Positions 20,215 through 31,000 of a stretch of 33,811 nucleotides of DNA are shown here, piece by piece. Source of the DNA: a virus; IMG/VR virus record IMGVR_UViG_3300010403_000019, positions 1 to 33,811 of that record, one strand, 5' to 3'. The stretch's first letter is position 1. Each line of letters begins with the position of its first letter. The notes under the pieces were generated by a model, which searched no databases, had not been told where the DNA came from, and saw only the letters and a list, made by a program, of their open reading frames with translations. A program made the position numbers and the translations under genes.

Positions 20215-22223
20215 TGTTTACAAACAACTATGATCCTCTATTAGCTAAGGGACAAGGAGAGCTTCCTGTCAAACCAACAGGATGGCAAAGTGCAAGAGAA
20301 AGTGCTGCTTTGGCAGGACATACTGCCGTTCTTGGGTTAGGGGCAATAGGATTAGTTGATCATGACATAAGAGAAAATGCCAAGTTATCTATCGATGCAA
20401 TTAGTGAATCCTTGAGCGATGAAAGATTTTCGTTTGGTCAAAAAGCCGGTAACTATATAAGTAACATGGCCGTTTATGGCCTTATTTCTGCTCCACTATT
20501 TATTTCTGCTGAGGCTGGAGCTTCTGCCTTAATTGGAAAAAGTGCGATCGCTTTATCGCCTGCATTGCCATCGGCAGTAGTAAATTTTGCTAGATCCCCT
20601 CTATCTAAAATTGCATCAGGAAAGTTGGCTGACTGGATACCATCAATAACCGTTGGAAAGGCTGCAAAAAGCGTAGCGGGGTTTTCTGCTGGGATGAAGG
20701 CGTCAATTTTTCCTGAAAAGTTAGCAGAAACCTATGATATTGCGACAGATTCATATAATTGGAAGAAAGCAGCAGATTTAACATTAAATGATAATCTTGG
20801 AATTGGTATAGGGATTACTCTTGGTGCATTTGGATTGATCGTTGGTAGAGCAATAAGAAATTCAAAAGTTAATTTGGCGGCAGAATCAACATCGAAATCA
20901 TTAAGACAAGAAGTTGAATTAAATAGAGCGCAAAAAGATACCGAAATAAAAGGTGCAATAAGTAAGGTTAAAGAAATCAAGGCTTATGAAAAATATGAAA
21001 CTGAGTCAAAAGAGGCTGTTGAATCAGCCCATAAGTCTGGTCAGTTATCTGATGAAGATTTAGAATATTACAAGTTACACGTAGAACATCCGGAAAATCC
21101 TGATTTATATTCAATGGCTATAAAGATTTTAGAGCGTGAGCAGCAGCCATTTGATCGTATTAGCGGAAAAATTTGGACAAAATTAATTCATTCTGAAGAC
21201 ATTAAAACATTAAAGTCATCAATTGGAGATGAATTGTCTTCTGGGGAATCAAATTATCCTAGAGCAGTCTCTCAGTATACTTTAAGAGAGAGGCTTGACT
21301 CTAATCGAGAGGAAATGATAGATAATCCATCGGTTAAAGATGGGCTTGATGCTTATGTTCATTATGCAAATAAAAAATTAAATGGGAAAGAGGCTAAGTT
21401 GCAAGAGCTTGACTCTATTCTTGACAAACATTTGCATAAAGGGTTGAAAAAAAAATCAGTTATTTCACAGAGAAATATTTACAATCATCTTAAGCATAAA
21501 GGAAAATATAATTCTGAAGAGTCTCCCTTTATAGTTCCTGAAAATGTTTCTTATAAATTAAAATTAAGAAAAAAACTAGAAGACTTGCAGTCTGGAAAAT
21601 CAAATCGTTATAAAAAATGGTTTAAAGATGATGCTATTTTAAAAATTAAAGAAGATATTAGATCCATTCCGTTTGAAACTCCCGCTCAAGAACTTAATTC
21701 TTTGCGTGAAAAGATATTAAGAAGACTGGATAATAACTATAGGAATAGCGCTCCATATCAAAGATTGTTAGATCTTTCTGAGGTTCATCCGCAAGCTGAA
21801 ATTTTATTGAGACGCATAGAGGATGAAGCTTTGATGATAAAGCATGAGGCTATGGCTGCTCTTGTAAGTCGATTTACTGACTTTGTTGATTCTCAGGTTG
21901 GCAAGTTAGCTAAACCTGAGAATGTTTTAAATTATATGAAAGAAAGATACGAAAGATTGACAGGTGATGCAAAAACAATTCAACCAATTAAATCAGAAGT
22001 TGTAGAAATAAAAGAAAAAATAAAAAACACGGTTAAAGAATTAAAGAACAAAAAAACTGATGATGCTATTTTGAATGATCAGACTAGAAGAGTTAAAAAA
22101 TCTGATTCTGAAAAGTTAGATCAGGATTTTCATTCAGAAAAAAACAAATATGAGCAATTTAGAGACAACGAATCTGTCTTTGAAAATTTAATAAATTGTT
22201 CAAAGGGGTTTATAAGTGGCTAA
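20214..22223 (+). CDS. Internal virion protein with membrane segments (gp16-like N-terminal half)
   Basis: 669 residues from a GTG start that overlaps the previous stop (TAGTG). It has three hydrophobic stretches: HTAVLGLGAIGLV near residue 40, YGLISAPLFISAEAGASALI near 90, and LGIGIGITLGAFGLIVGRAI near 205. The rest is charged helix with many Lys and Glu. The hydrophobic first third suggests insertion in the inner membrane during genome ejection. With the following 828-residue protein it totals about 1,500 residues, near the size of one gp16 (1,318). No lytic transglycosylase catalytic signature is seen. Confidence 0.65.
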   Translation: MFTNNYDPLLAKGQGELPVKPTGWQSARESAALAGHTAVLGLGAIGLVDHDIRENAKLSIDAISESLSDERFSFGQKAGNYISNMAVYGLISAPLFISAEAGASALIGKSAIALSPALPSAVVNFARSPLSKIASGKLADWIPSITVGKAAKSVAGFSAGMKASIFPEKLAETYDIATDSYNWKKAADLTLNDNLGIGIGITLGAFGLIVGRAIRNSKVNLAAESTSKSLRQEVELNRAQKDTEIKGAISKVKEIKAYEKYETESKEAVESAHKSGQLSDEDLEYYKLHVEHPENPDLYSMAIKILEREQQPFDRISGKIWTKLIHSEDIKTLKSSIGDELSSGESNYPRAVSQYTLRERLDSNREEMIDNPSVKDGLDAYVHYANKKLNGKEAKLQELDSILDKHLHKGLKKKSVISQRNIYNHLKHKGKYNSEESPFIVPENVSYKLKLRKKLEDLQSGKSNRYKKWFKDDAILKIKEDIRSIPFETPAQELNSLREKILRRLDNNYRNSAPYQRLLDLSEVHPQAEILLRRIEDEALMIKHEAMAALVSRFTDFVDSQVGKLAKPENVLNYMKERYERLTGDAKTIQPIKSEVVEIKEKIKNTVKELKNKKTDDAILNDQTRRVKKSDSEKLDQDFHSEKNKYEQFRDNESVFENLINCSKGFISG

Positions 22224-24702
22224 AGTAAAAAAACCTAAAATAGACAAAGGAAAGGGAGCAAGCAAGTCATCTGATGATTGCTTGTTAATTGCTCAGAAAT
22301 CACTGCATATGTTTGATCATTCAGAATTAAAAGAATACATGAGTAATGTTTTTGAAAAGGCAACTCAATATAAAGATTTGGGAAGTAATGCAGCTTTGAA
22401 GCAGGCGTTAAAAGAAACTCAATCGGATATTAGGCAATCATTGCTTGGAAGATGCGCGACAAAAGCAAATAATATATCAAAATTCGAACATAACACAAAA
22501 ATATTGAAAGAGAAAAAAATCAAATCATATAGCCTTCTTCGTGGATCAGCTAAGAATAAAGGACATAATGTTGAGAATGCCCAGTCAACAAGACGACATC
22601 AATTAATGAATTTTATGTTTGATGATTTAACGAAAGAAGAAACGCAATATTTAATCAATCCTGAAAATCAAATTGGAATATCAGAAGCTTATGATACGGG
22701 AAGATTCTCAAATCAATTTGAAAAAAAACTATCTGAAAAGCTAAAAAGTTATTTTCAATTTCAAAAAGAAACATTGGTCGAATCAAATGCAATGCCAATA
22801 GAATTTCTTAATGAAGACCGTTACTTTGGGAATCTTCATGACAGAAATAGAATTTTGGCTGGTGGTCGATCTATGGCTGATTCAGCTATTTCTATTTTTA
22901 AAGGAAATAAATATGGGACTGAAGGATCTGGTTCCTTATGGCGTGAATTTATAAAAACTAAAGTTAATATTGAGAAAATGTTTCGTGGATCTAAAGCAAG
23001 AAATGATGATGGATCCATAAATATGGAAGAGGTTGATAGAATATTAGACAATACTTATGTAAATATTACAGAAAACAGAAGTGAGATATTTACTAAGTCT
23101 GTTGCTGCAAATGATCGTGAGGCTGTTGAAAAAAAGTCTCGACAATTTTTTGTCTGGAAGGGAATGCGAGAAGCTATGGAGTATAGTGAAGAATATGGAT
23201 CAGGAAATCTTTTCCAGGAGTTAATAAAAGATCTAAATATGACGGCAAATAAATCTGGAATGGCGGACATATTTGGAGATAATCCATATTCAATGCTTAA
23301 TGATGTCAAGAAATTTGCTCAAAAAAACACGGAAGAACAAGCTTCGTCGGCTAAGCATACAGATAATATTTTTAATCAAGTAATGGGGCAGAATCATCTT
23401 TCTGTTGATCCAACAATTAATAATTTTATTAGGGCTCAGAGTACATTAACCTCTATGGCCAGATTGGGTACAGTTGCTTTGCAAAGTATCTCTGACATAT
23501 CAAATAGCGCTGGTGCAATATATAGACAGGGGTTTGGAACAAAAGGATTCATTGAAACAGCATTTGCTAATGTTAAAAATATTTTTAATAACCCATTGAT
23601 GAAAAGTGATGCCAGGCGCCATATGGCTAACATTTTCAAGACCGACATTGACACCATGATTGGATACATGGCTAAATTTAATGAGTCAAATATAGCCGGA
23701 AACTGGATAGATAAATTAGGCAATAAATTTTATTATTGGACTGGAACAAAAAGTCTTGAAAATGGTATTAGACATAGCACTCTTGAAATGCTTGCAAATC
23801 TTTATGGAAGAGAAACAAATAAAACATTTGATAAGTTAACTGCTCAGAATCAATACATATGGAAGCAGCATAATTTAACGCCTGACGAATGGGAGGTGTT
23901 AAAAAAACATTCATCGTTGATAGGTGGTAAAAAATTATGGAGTGTTGATTCGGTGGATAAGGTTTCAATTGATGATATTAGATCGCTATGGGAAAAATCT
24001 GACAAATCGGTTTCTTTTTCATCATATAAGAATTCATTGTACAGAAATGTATATTCCCTATTCAATACAACTGTTGAAAATGCAATAATAAATCCAGGTG
24101 CATTTGAAAAAATGTCAAGCACTTGGGGTGGTGTTGGAGGAATTCCAGGACTTGCCATAAAAAGCTTCATGCAATTTAAAAGCTACCCTCTAGGTCTTTT
24201 CAGGAAAACATTTTATGAAGCCTACAAGGATATGCAGGGCCCTCAGGCAAAGCTTCTTTATGCTGCTCATATGATCGTTATGACCGCTCCATTAGCGTAT
24301 GCTTCTCAATGGTTGGGTTATGCAGTTAAAGGAATGACTATGCCCGATTTTGAAGACATGAATGCCAATCAAAAGTTAAATTTTTTGATTGGATTGATGG
24401 CGCCAGGCGTTGGTATGTTTATGACAATATTGGATCCAAAAAAACAGAACCATGATATGGCGTTAAATTTTTTAGCTACTCCATCGATAAAATTACTGGG
24501 GAATGAGCTAGCCACTGTCGCAAAAATTGGTACAGGTGCTTTGACTGGAAACTTTCAAGGTCTAGACAATAGACTGGTGGAGTTGCTAGGCCAGATATCA
24601 CCTATTGCAACAGTTCCGGGGATCGAGCCTTATTTTGATAAATTGTTAGATAAAAAACCATACTTACAGCCAGGTCAAGAGCAATATGGCTGGGCACAAT
24701 AG
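22216..24702 (+). CDS. Internal virion protein C-terminal-like (gp16-like second half)
   Basis: 828 residues from a GTG at 22216 that overlaps the previous gene by 8 bases. A basic N-terminus (AKVKKPKIDKGKGASKSSDD) precedes a long helical region. From about residue 390 it reads NHLSVDPTINNFIRAQSTLT, with LTSMARLGTVALQSISDISN and IGYMAKFNESNIAGNWIDKL, and a hydrophobic stretch near residue 680 (YAAHMIVMTAPLAYASQWLG). These C-terminal blocks are common to large podoviral ejection proteins. It lies downstream of the other ejection proteins and before the tail fibre, the expected place. Confidence 0.72.
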   Translation: MAKVKKPKIDKGKGASKSSDDCLLIAQKSLHMFDHSELKEYMSNVFEKATQYKDLGSNAALKQALKETQSDIRQSLLGRCATKANNISKFEHNTKILKEKKIKSYSLLRGSAKNKGHNVENAQSTRRHQLMNFMFDDLTKEETQYLINPENQIGISEAYDTGRFSNQFEKKLSEKLKSYFQFQKETLVESNAMPIEFLNEDRYFGNLHDRNRILAGGRSMADSAISIFKGNKYGTEGSGSLWREFIKTKVNIEKMFRGSKARNDDGSINMEEVDRILDNTYVNITENRSEIFTKSVAANDREAVEKKSRQFFVWKGMREAMEYSEEYGSGNLFQELIKDLNMTANKSGMADIFGDNPYSMLNDVKKFAQKNTEEQASSAKHTDNIFNQVMGQNHLSVDPTINNFIRAQSTLTSMARLGTVALQSISDISNSAGAIYRQGFGTKGFIETAFANVKNIFNNPLMKSDARRHMANIFKTDIDTMIGYMAKFNESNIAGNWIDKLGNKFYYWTGTKSLENGIRHSTLEMLANLYGRETNKTFDKLTAQNQYIWKQHNLTPDEWEVLKKHSSLIGGKKLWSVDSVDKVSIDDIRSLWEKSDKSVSFSSYKNSLYRNVYSLFNTTVENAIINPGAFEKMSSTWGGVGGIPGLAIKSFMQFKSYPLGLFRKTFYEAYKDMQGPQAKLLYAAHMIVMTAPLAYASQWLGYAVKGMTMPDFEDMNANQKLNFLIGLMAPGVGMFMTILDPKKQNHDMALNFLATPSIKLLGNELATVAKIGTGALTGNFQGLDNRLVELLGQISPIATVPGIEPYFDKLLDKKPYLQPGQEQYGWAQ

Positions 24703-24714
24703 GAGATTTTAATC

Positions 24715-26073
24715 ATGTCAGAGCTTCCTCAGCAAGTTACTATTCAGCAATATATTGCAAATGGAATTGTTTCCGTATATTCCTATAATTTCCAAGTATT
24801 GATGGCTAATCCTCCTCCATCATTTAATGATATTGTTGTTTATGTTCAGCCTCCTGGGCAACCAGTTATTCCTGCCTCTCAGATACAACCTCTTGGTACG
24901 GCATATACGGTTCAAAATGTTGGCGAGATTCTCGGAGGAACAATAACATTTCAATCAGGATATATCCCCGTTTCTGGGGCAATCGTTACGATTTCTAGAA
25001 ACATGGCATTTACAATTGATACTGAGTTCAATCAAGTTCAGAACTTTAATGGTCAAAATCTAGATAATGCTTTTAATAGGGTTGTTTTGGAAATTCAGCA
25101 ATTAGCTAGCTTTCAAGATCTGAGATCTATTGGGTATGCTATAAACAGCTACCTTCCAATGTCAAACTCTGATCAGGTTTTACCTGTTTTGGGTAATCAG
25201 CAAATATGGCAGAAAATAAGCGGAGCTATACAGGCTGTAACATTAGAAGAAAATGTTGATGTAAGCACATTAAGATCAAATTTGCTTAGTGAAATCCCAG
25301 GTTCGGATGGTGCGAGTATTATAGGATATTATGATGCTGTTAATTTAGTTCCTCAGACATTAGCTGTATTTTTAAATAATTTGCCAACTTATATTCAAAA
25401 TGTAGTTAACCCAACAACAGCATTTCAGCCTGGAATGATTATTGATACAGGTTCAACTGTTGCTCCATCGGGATGGCTTTTATGCAATGGAGCCGAGGTC
25501 AGCAGAGTAACGTACTCGTCTTTATTTTCAAATATTACATTTGTTCAGTCGGCTCAATTAACTAGCGGTGATACGGCTGTCTCAGGATTATCTGACACTA
25601 GTATAATGTATCAAGGAATGTCCATTACGGGAACGGGGATTCAACCGGGAACTATCGTTGATGCAATTGTTGACGCAAACAATATTGTAATTTCTCCAAA
25701 TGCAACATCTACTTCAATTGAAAATTTACGATTTTATTCCTGGGGGGTTGGGGATGAGTCGACTACGTTTAATGTGCCAAATCTTAATGGACAAGTAACC
25801 ATGGGTTTCGGAGGGACATCTCTTCCTGCTATTGGAAATGTGATTGGTCAATCAGGTGGCGAGTCTAATCATTCGCTAACAATTGCTGAAATTCCTGCGC
25901 ATACCCATACGACAACCAATGGGGGTGGTATTGTTACGAATACAGGGAGTAATGCAATATATGCTTCAGGAACGTTGGGATCGGGAAATATTTCTTTAAA
26001 TACAACAGGATTAAATCAGCCTCATAATATTATTCAGCCGTCGGCGGTTGTTATGAAGATAATAAAAATATGA
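24715..26073 (+). CDS. Tail fibre with phage tail collar domain
   Basis: 452 residues. Residues about 5-140 resemble the N-terminal virion-anchoring domain of podoviral fibres (IQQYIANGIVSVYSYNFQVL, FNDIVVYVQPP, GAIVTISRNMAF, LDNAFNRVVLEIQQLA). From about residue 240 comes a tail collar domain: GSTVAPSGWLLCNGAEVSR, then WGVGDESTTFNVPNLNGQV, AEIPAHTHTTTNGG and a C-terminal VVMKIIKI. An insert of about 60 residues rich in Ser/Thr separates the halves of the collar domain. The HTH-T cluster may bind metal in the trimer. AGGAG lies 9 bases upstream. It overlaps terL by ATGA. Confidence 0.85.
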   Translation: MSELPQQVTIQQYIANGIVSVYSYNFQVLMANPPPSFNDIVVYVQPPGQPVIPASQIQPLGTAYTVQNVGEILGGTITFQSGYIPVSGAIVTISRNMAFTIDTEFNQVQNFNGQNLDNAFNRVVLEIQQLASFQDLRSIGYAINSYLPMSNSDQVLPVLGNQQIWQKISGAIQAVTLEENVDVSTLRSNLLSEIPGSDGASIIGYYDAVNLVPQTLAVFLNNLPTYIQNVVNPTTAFQPGMIIDTGSTVAPSGWLLCNGAEVSRVTYSSLFSNITFVQSAQLTSGDTAVSGLSDTSIMYQGMSITGTGIQPGTIVDAIVDANNIVISPNATSTSIENLRFYSWGVGDESTTFNVPNLNGQVTMGFGGTSLPAIGNVIGQSGGESNHSLTIAEIPAHTHTTTNGGGIVTNTGSNAIYASGTLGSGNISLNTTGLNQPHNIIQPSAVVMKIIKI

Positions 26074-27533
26074 GTTTTAGATCATTTCAGAAAGAATTGT
26101 CAGAAATAAAAGAAATTGCCTTGTCTAGGCAGTCATCGAATTATGTGATAACGAGAACAGAAAAAAGCAATTTGAAAATACAGTTTCAAGACGGTGCTAA
26201 TTTGATATTGCCAATGTTTAAATTTAGACCGTACCAGTTGGAAGTTCAAAAAAAATTATTTGTTGATGGAATTAAACGTTTTTTTCTTGTTAGGCCTCGC
26301 CGAGCTGGAAAAGAGGTTGAGAGTTGGAATTTATTAATTCAAGCAGCTTTGGAAACATCAGGTCTATATCTTATGATATATCCCACAAATGTCAGAGCAA
26401 GAATTGTTCTATGGGATGGCGCGATAATGCTTCCTGATGGAAATGGTTTGAAATTTATTGATATGATTCCAAAAAGATTCATTTCAAATTTGAATCAACA
26501 AGAAATGACAATAAAATTAATCAATGGATCCGTTATTAAGATATTGGGATCAGATATTGATCCCGATAAATTAAGAGGTGTGAATGTTAGAGGCGCTGTT
26601 TTTTCTGAATATGCTTTTTCTGACCCTCGTGTTTTAAATATTCTTATGCCTGTTTTCAGGCAAAATAATGGGTGGTTTATTCTTCAAACTACATTCAATG
26701 GAATGAATCATGCATATGCATACATGAAAGAGGTTCAAGAAAATCCAGCATGGTATTGCAGGATCGATAGCATTGAGACTCTAGTTGATGAAAATGGTCA
26801 TCGTTATATAACTGATGAAATGATTGAAGAAGACAGAAAATCAGGAATGCCTGAATATTTGATTCAGCAGGAATATTATTCTGTTGTAATGGCCAATCAT
26901 GAAATTCTTTATTTTTCTAACGAAATGTCGATGATTCATAATGATGGTAAATTGGTTTATGATTTAATAATCCCGCATTCAAGAGTTAGAATGTTCATGG
27001 ATTTAGGGTGGAATGATACAAATACTTGCGCTCTTGTGCAATTTGACCATCAAAATAACCCATTTATTATTGGATATCATGAGAACAATAATAAGCCATT
27101 GGAGTATTACATTCGATGGGGCGAGTCGTTCTGCATAAAAAGAGGACTGTCCCTTTCATCTGACGGTGTTTTTGTCCCCCACGATGGTCAAAAACATGAT
27201 GTTGGAAGCGGTAAAAATATAGTAGATTTTGGTAGAGATTTAGGGTATGAAATACAGATAGTTCCAAAACCATCTAGCAAAATTAACGCAATACAATCGT
27301 CTCGTAGAATGCTTTATAGAACAAAATTTAATAAGACAGAAACGCATAGATTGGTCGAATGTTTGTCCAATTATTCAAAAGAATTTGATTCAAAGAAAGG
27401 TGTCTATAAGGACTCGCCTCTCCATAATTTTGCATCACATGGATATGACTGTTATCAAACTATGGTATTGGCAATAGAAGGTGATATGATTAATAATAAC
27501 ATACAGCATGACGTGATTTACTACGGAACATAA
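26070..27533 (+). CDS. terL: Terminase large subunit
   Basis: 487 residues. The ATPase domain has Walker A RPRRAGKE (75-82), where the usual Ser/Thr after the Lys is Glu, a variant I know from related terminases as GKD/GKE. It has a Walker B-like hydrophobic run ending in FSEY (E180) and a QTTFNGMNH coupling motif (206-214). The nuclease domain begins near residue 300 with FMDLGWNDTNTCAL (D311, D316), then VPHDG (D372) and HGYDCYQTMVLAI near the C-terminus, the RNase H-like metal site. It packages the genome through the portal. It lies 16 kb from the TerS-like gene. Confidence 0.9.
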   Translation: MSFRSFQKELSEIKEIALSRQSSNYVITRTEKSNLKIQFQDGANLILPMFKFRPYQLEVQKKLFVDGIKRFFLVRPRRAGKEVESWNLLIQAALETSGLYLMIYPTNVRARIVLWDGAIMLPDGNGLKFIDMIPKRFISNLNQQEMTIKLINGSVIKILGSDIDPDKLRGVNVRGAVFSEYAFSDPRVLNILMPVFRQNNGWFILQTTFNGMNHAYAYMKEVQENPAWYCRIDSIETLVDENGHRYITDEMIEEDRKSGMPEYLIQQEYYSVVMANHEILYFSNEMSMIHNDGKLVYDLIIPHSRVRMFMDLGWNDTNTCALVQFDHQNNPFIIGYHENNNKPLEYYIRWGESFCIKRGLSLSSDGVFVPHDGQKHDVGSGKNIVDFGRDLGYEIQIVPKPSSKINAIQSSRRMLYRTKFNKTETHRLVECLSNYSKEFDSKKGVYKDSPLHNFASHGYDCYQTMVLAIEGDMINNNIQHDVIYYGT

Positions 27534-27544
27534 GCGGGGAATAT

Positions 27545-27838
27545 ATGATTACTCTAGGATTTACTTGTGGAATATCAAATCTTGTTACGTTAGATGTTCC
27601 TTTTACAGATGGGAATGGTGTGCCTATAACTAGCACTTACATAACGATACCAACTACAGGAACGGAGGGCGGTATTGCTTATTATAACAGTAATGGTGAT
27701 CCAATGTGGAAACCATATGCTGTTCTAGGATATAACCCAATAGCAGCTAAAATGATTGCAACTTCCGTCATTATCGACAGTGTTACATACACAACTACAG
27801 CTACACCAATGGATTGGGCTGGAAGCTATAAAGGATAA
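27545..27838 (+). CDS. Small hypothetical virion-region protein
   Basis: 97 residues starting MITLGFTCGISNLVTLDVPF. Thr-, Ile- and Gly-rich with beta-strand periodicity. GGGGA lies about 8 bases before the ATG. It is located between terL and the small RITE-repeat gene. It looks like a short beta-sandwich structural protein, possibly a fibre-associated chaperone or cap, without a family I can name. Confidence 0.6.
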   Translation: MITLGFTCGISNLVTLDVPFTDGNGVPITSTYITIPTTGTEGGIAYYNSNGDPMWKPYAVLGYNPIAAKMIATSVIIDSVTYTTTATPMDWAGSYKG

Positions 27839-27840
27839 TT

Positions 27841-27990
27841 ATGCATTTTTTGCACAAAATTTCGTTTCCTTTATTTTCTATCCTTCTTGGAAATGGGAAT
27901 GGCGGTCTTCCTCCTGGTGAACAAATAAGAATAACAGAGGATGATGAAACCAGATTGACAGAAGATGGGGACGTTAGAATAACAGAATAA
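27841..27990 (+). CDS. Small RITE-repeat protein (49 aa)
   Basis: A 49-codon frame starting MHFLHKISFPLFSILLGNG. It has AAAGGAT 6 bases upstream and starts two bases after the previous stop. The C-terminal half contains three near-copies of an acidic R-(I/L)-T-E-D motif: IRITEDDE, RLTEDGD and VRITE. Short proteins with this R-I-T-E-D-G repeat occur beside tail genes of many phages. The hydrophobic first 17 residues could be a membrane or signal-like segment. Function unknown. Confidence 0.6.
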   Translation: MHFLHKISFPLFSILLGNGNGGLPPGEQIRITEDDETRLTEDGDVRITE

Positions 27991-28006
27991 TTTAGAAGGG
28001 ATGGTT

Positions 28007-31000
28007 ATGTCGAAAAAAATTAGCGCGCTTCCTCCGATAACGGTTCAAAAATCAACTGATTTATATGAGAATTGTGATCCTGGAGTATTAAGCACAAAAG
28101 AATCCAGGCTTCAAAGAGATAACTATACAAAAAATTTCATATCATCAAAACAAATAGCAACATTAACAACGACATCAGCTATTTCTGCATTACAAATTCA
28201 TAATGGCGAGATTAAACTTGACCCGGCAGATGAGCTTCAAGAGTTTACACTTCCAACCAAAGCATTGTTATATGCGCAGATGGGATCACCTCCGGTTAAC
28301 TCTTCTATTCCATGCCAAATTCCAAATATTAGTGATTTCATATCTACTTTAGTTAATTCTGATTTTGATATAACGGGGATGCCTAGCTTAATCGTTCCAA
28401 AAAAATCAACATTCGACTTAAACTTTGTAGTAACTCAAACCTCTCCTTTGTTGATGAGCATTTTAGGTGGATTCATAGACGAACTTTTGACGTCTCCTTT
28501 GTCTCCCGAATTGGGCGGAACAGGAACGCCTGATCTTCCGTCGCATGGTAAAATATTAGTTGGAAATAGCGGATCTACTTATGATGTTGCTACCGTTGTC
28601 GGATCTGGAAATATTGTAGTTGCATATTCTGAAATATTCAAACAACTTACTATTGATGATTCTAGTGCAATTATAATGCTTCCTTTCGGGTACTGGTTCG
28701 GATTGCATGTATCTTATGTAAGCACCACGATGATCAATATGGCGTTGGGAGCTGCTTTAGACTCTAATAATCTTTATAATATTTACTCTGGAAGTAATGA
28801 TCTAGATACCTCTGTGACTGGCATTAATGGTATTGATACAGGAACAGTTGATCCAAACTCACAATACTATATTTATAATATTGGTGATTCAACGCAAGTA
28901 AACCCTGGAAGAGTTACTGCATCGTTAAGCCCCGTTTCACCAACGCTAACATCTCCTTATGATACTTTTAGAGGGATTGGTTCATTTCAAACCGATGGTT
29001 CATCGCGAGTAATAGAAAATTCGATAGTAGACTTAATTAACAAAGCTCCATTACATGATCCTTCTATAACGGGATCAATGGCGATTGATACGATTGTTGG
29101 TCGTACGGGTGACTTAAGAATAAATCCATTTGCTTCTGGCGGGACAGTTTTTATAGGACATGATCAAGCAGAAAGCAATGCGGTAGTCGGAGAGGGCAGT
29201 ACTCAGTCGTCGTTTAAAGTTAGAGATTCATCTGGTACGAATTTTGAAGTAAACATAGATGGTGATACGGTAGTCTCTAATAAATTAATAGCCAATAATA
29301 ATTCGCCGACTTTGGTTTTTATCGATGGGATAAATGGTGTAAATGATCCAGGAAATGGAAGTTATTATAATCCATATAAAACCGTCGCATATGCTGAATC
29401 ACAAATAACTGATGCTTCCATTACAAAACAATATACGATTATTTTTTCTGGAAAAATTACAGAAACACAAAGCGTGTCTTTAAAGGGGAATATATCGATT
29501 ATAGGAGAAGGTTCTTCATCTACAACATGGGAAATTCCTTCGCCCTTCACTTTATCTTTAGATTCTTCTGTCGGAATCGGAGATTGTTCAATGGAGATCA
29601 ATGGATTTTATTTTATAAATCCGGCCGGGACAGTTTTAGATTTTGGTTCTTTTACAAATGATATTTCTTCTAATTTTACTGATATTCAAACCTATGATTC
29701 TTTTCAAATAATTGATTCAGTGGCAGTGTCGCATAAAATATCAAATTGTTCTTTTGAAACTGGAAGTGCGTTAATTATTACAGACCCAATTAACATAAAA
29801 ATCGATAGCACTAACGTTTTCGGTTCTTATATTGTTAACTCTAATTCTACTGGGAATACCGGATCTGTTTATGCTTTAGATTGCGACATGATGCAATCTT
29901 CTCCGCACATCGTGAGTTTAAGTGGCTCAGATAGTTTGTATATTGAGTATAATAATTGCAAAGTATTTAATGCAGATTTTCAAGTACTCGCGGGAGATCT
30001 TGGACAGTTTTTGAGTATTACAACAAGAAATGGAAGTAACTTTAATCAACTAAATTGGCAAGACGATTCGCCGTCTGGTACAAGAATCTCATTCAGTAGA
30101 GACGCAGAAAGCGTACCATTAACTATTAATTTAATTTCAGGGAATTCTAGTAATCAAATATCATTAACCGATGTTTCGAGCGGTGTTGATACTTATAATG
30201 GATTTGCTGACGGTTCCCCAACTTCAAATTTCAATAATTTTAGGTATACCGCTACTCTTCGATCAGACGGTGATAATTTTGTTCATGGTAATAGTTGTAA
30301 TCCAGGCTCAGGGATATTTAATGATGTTGGAGGATCAGGCGCAGACGCAAATGGTTTTTCAGGAACACTGCTAAGGGGTCAACCAGGGGATTCTATTACA
30401 GCTAGCGGAGATGGACAGTGGATTTATAGTCAAACAGAAGCGGTATTGAAAGTTCCTAAATTTGCTATCGAGGGGACGGTTTTTGATAAAACAAGTTTTT
30501 CGACTATTAGTACTTCATCAACATTAACTGCTGCTCAGTTATTGGGCGTTAGTATTTTTGGTGCCCCAACGACTAACATAACCTACACGCTTCCAACAGC
30601 AGCTACTCTATTTGCTGGGTTAGGGAATTTAGTTTATGTCGGTAAGACTTTTAAGACGAAATTTACTAACATAACAGCAACCGATGGTGTAAAGATAACC
30701 TTAGCTTCTTCAGACACTGACCTTCCAGTAACTGGCATTTATACGATAATTGTTAAAAATGCATGTGCTGAAGTTGAATTTACGTTAACTCAAATTTCTC
30801 CACCTATTTTCAAATTAACTGGCGGATTTTTGCAAGTTGACTTAAGTGATATCGCAAAGCTTTCAGCTAATAACACTTATACTGGGAATAATACTTTTTC
30901 AGCTCCTGTTGAATTTGATGATTTAACGTTGTTTACTGATAATGCATATTATACTGATGATGCTGCATTTATTGCTATTGAATCGACTTATAATACTACG

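Noticed and set aside
23055-24170. Several minus-strand frames inside the 828-residue ejection protein gene
   Set aside because: AT-rich sense codon usage leaves the antisense open; no start signals and no recognisable protein features.
24715-26073. Diversity-generating retroelement target, as in BPP-1
   Set aside because: The fibre resembles BPP-1-type architecture, but no reverse transcriptase gene or template repeat is present in the window.
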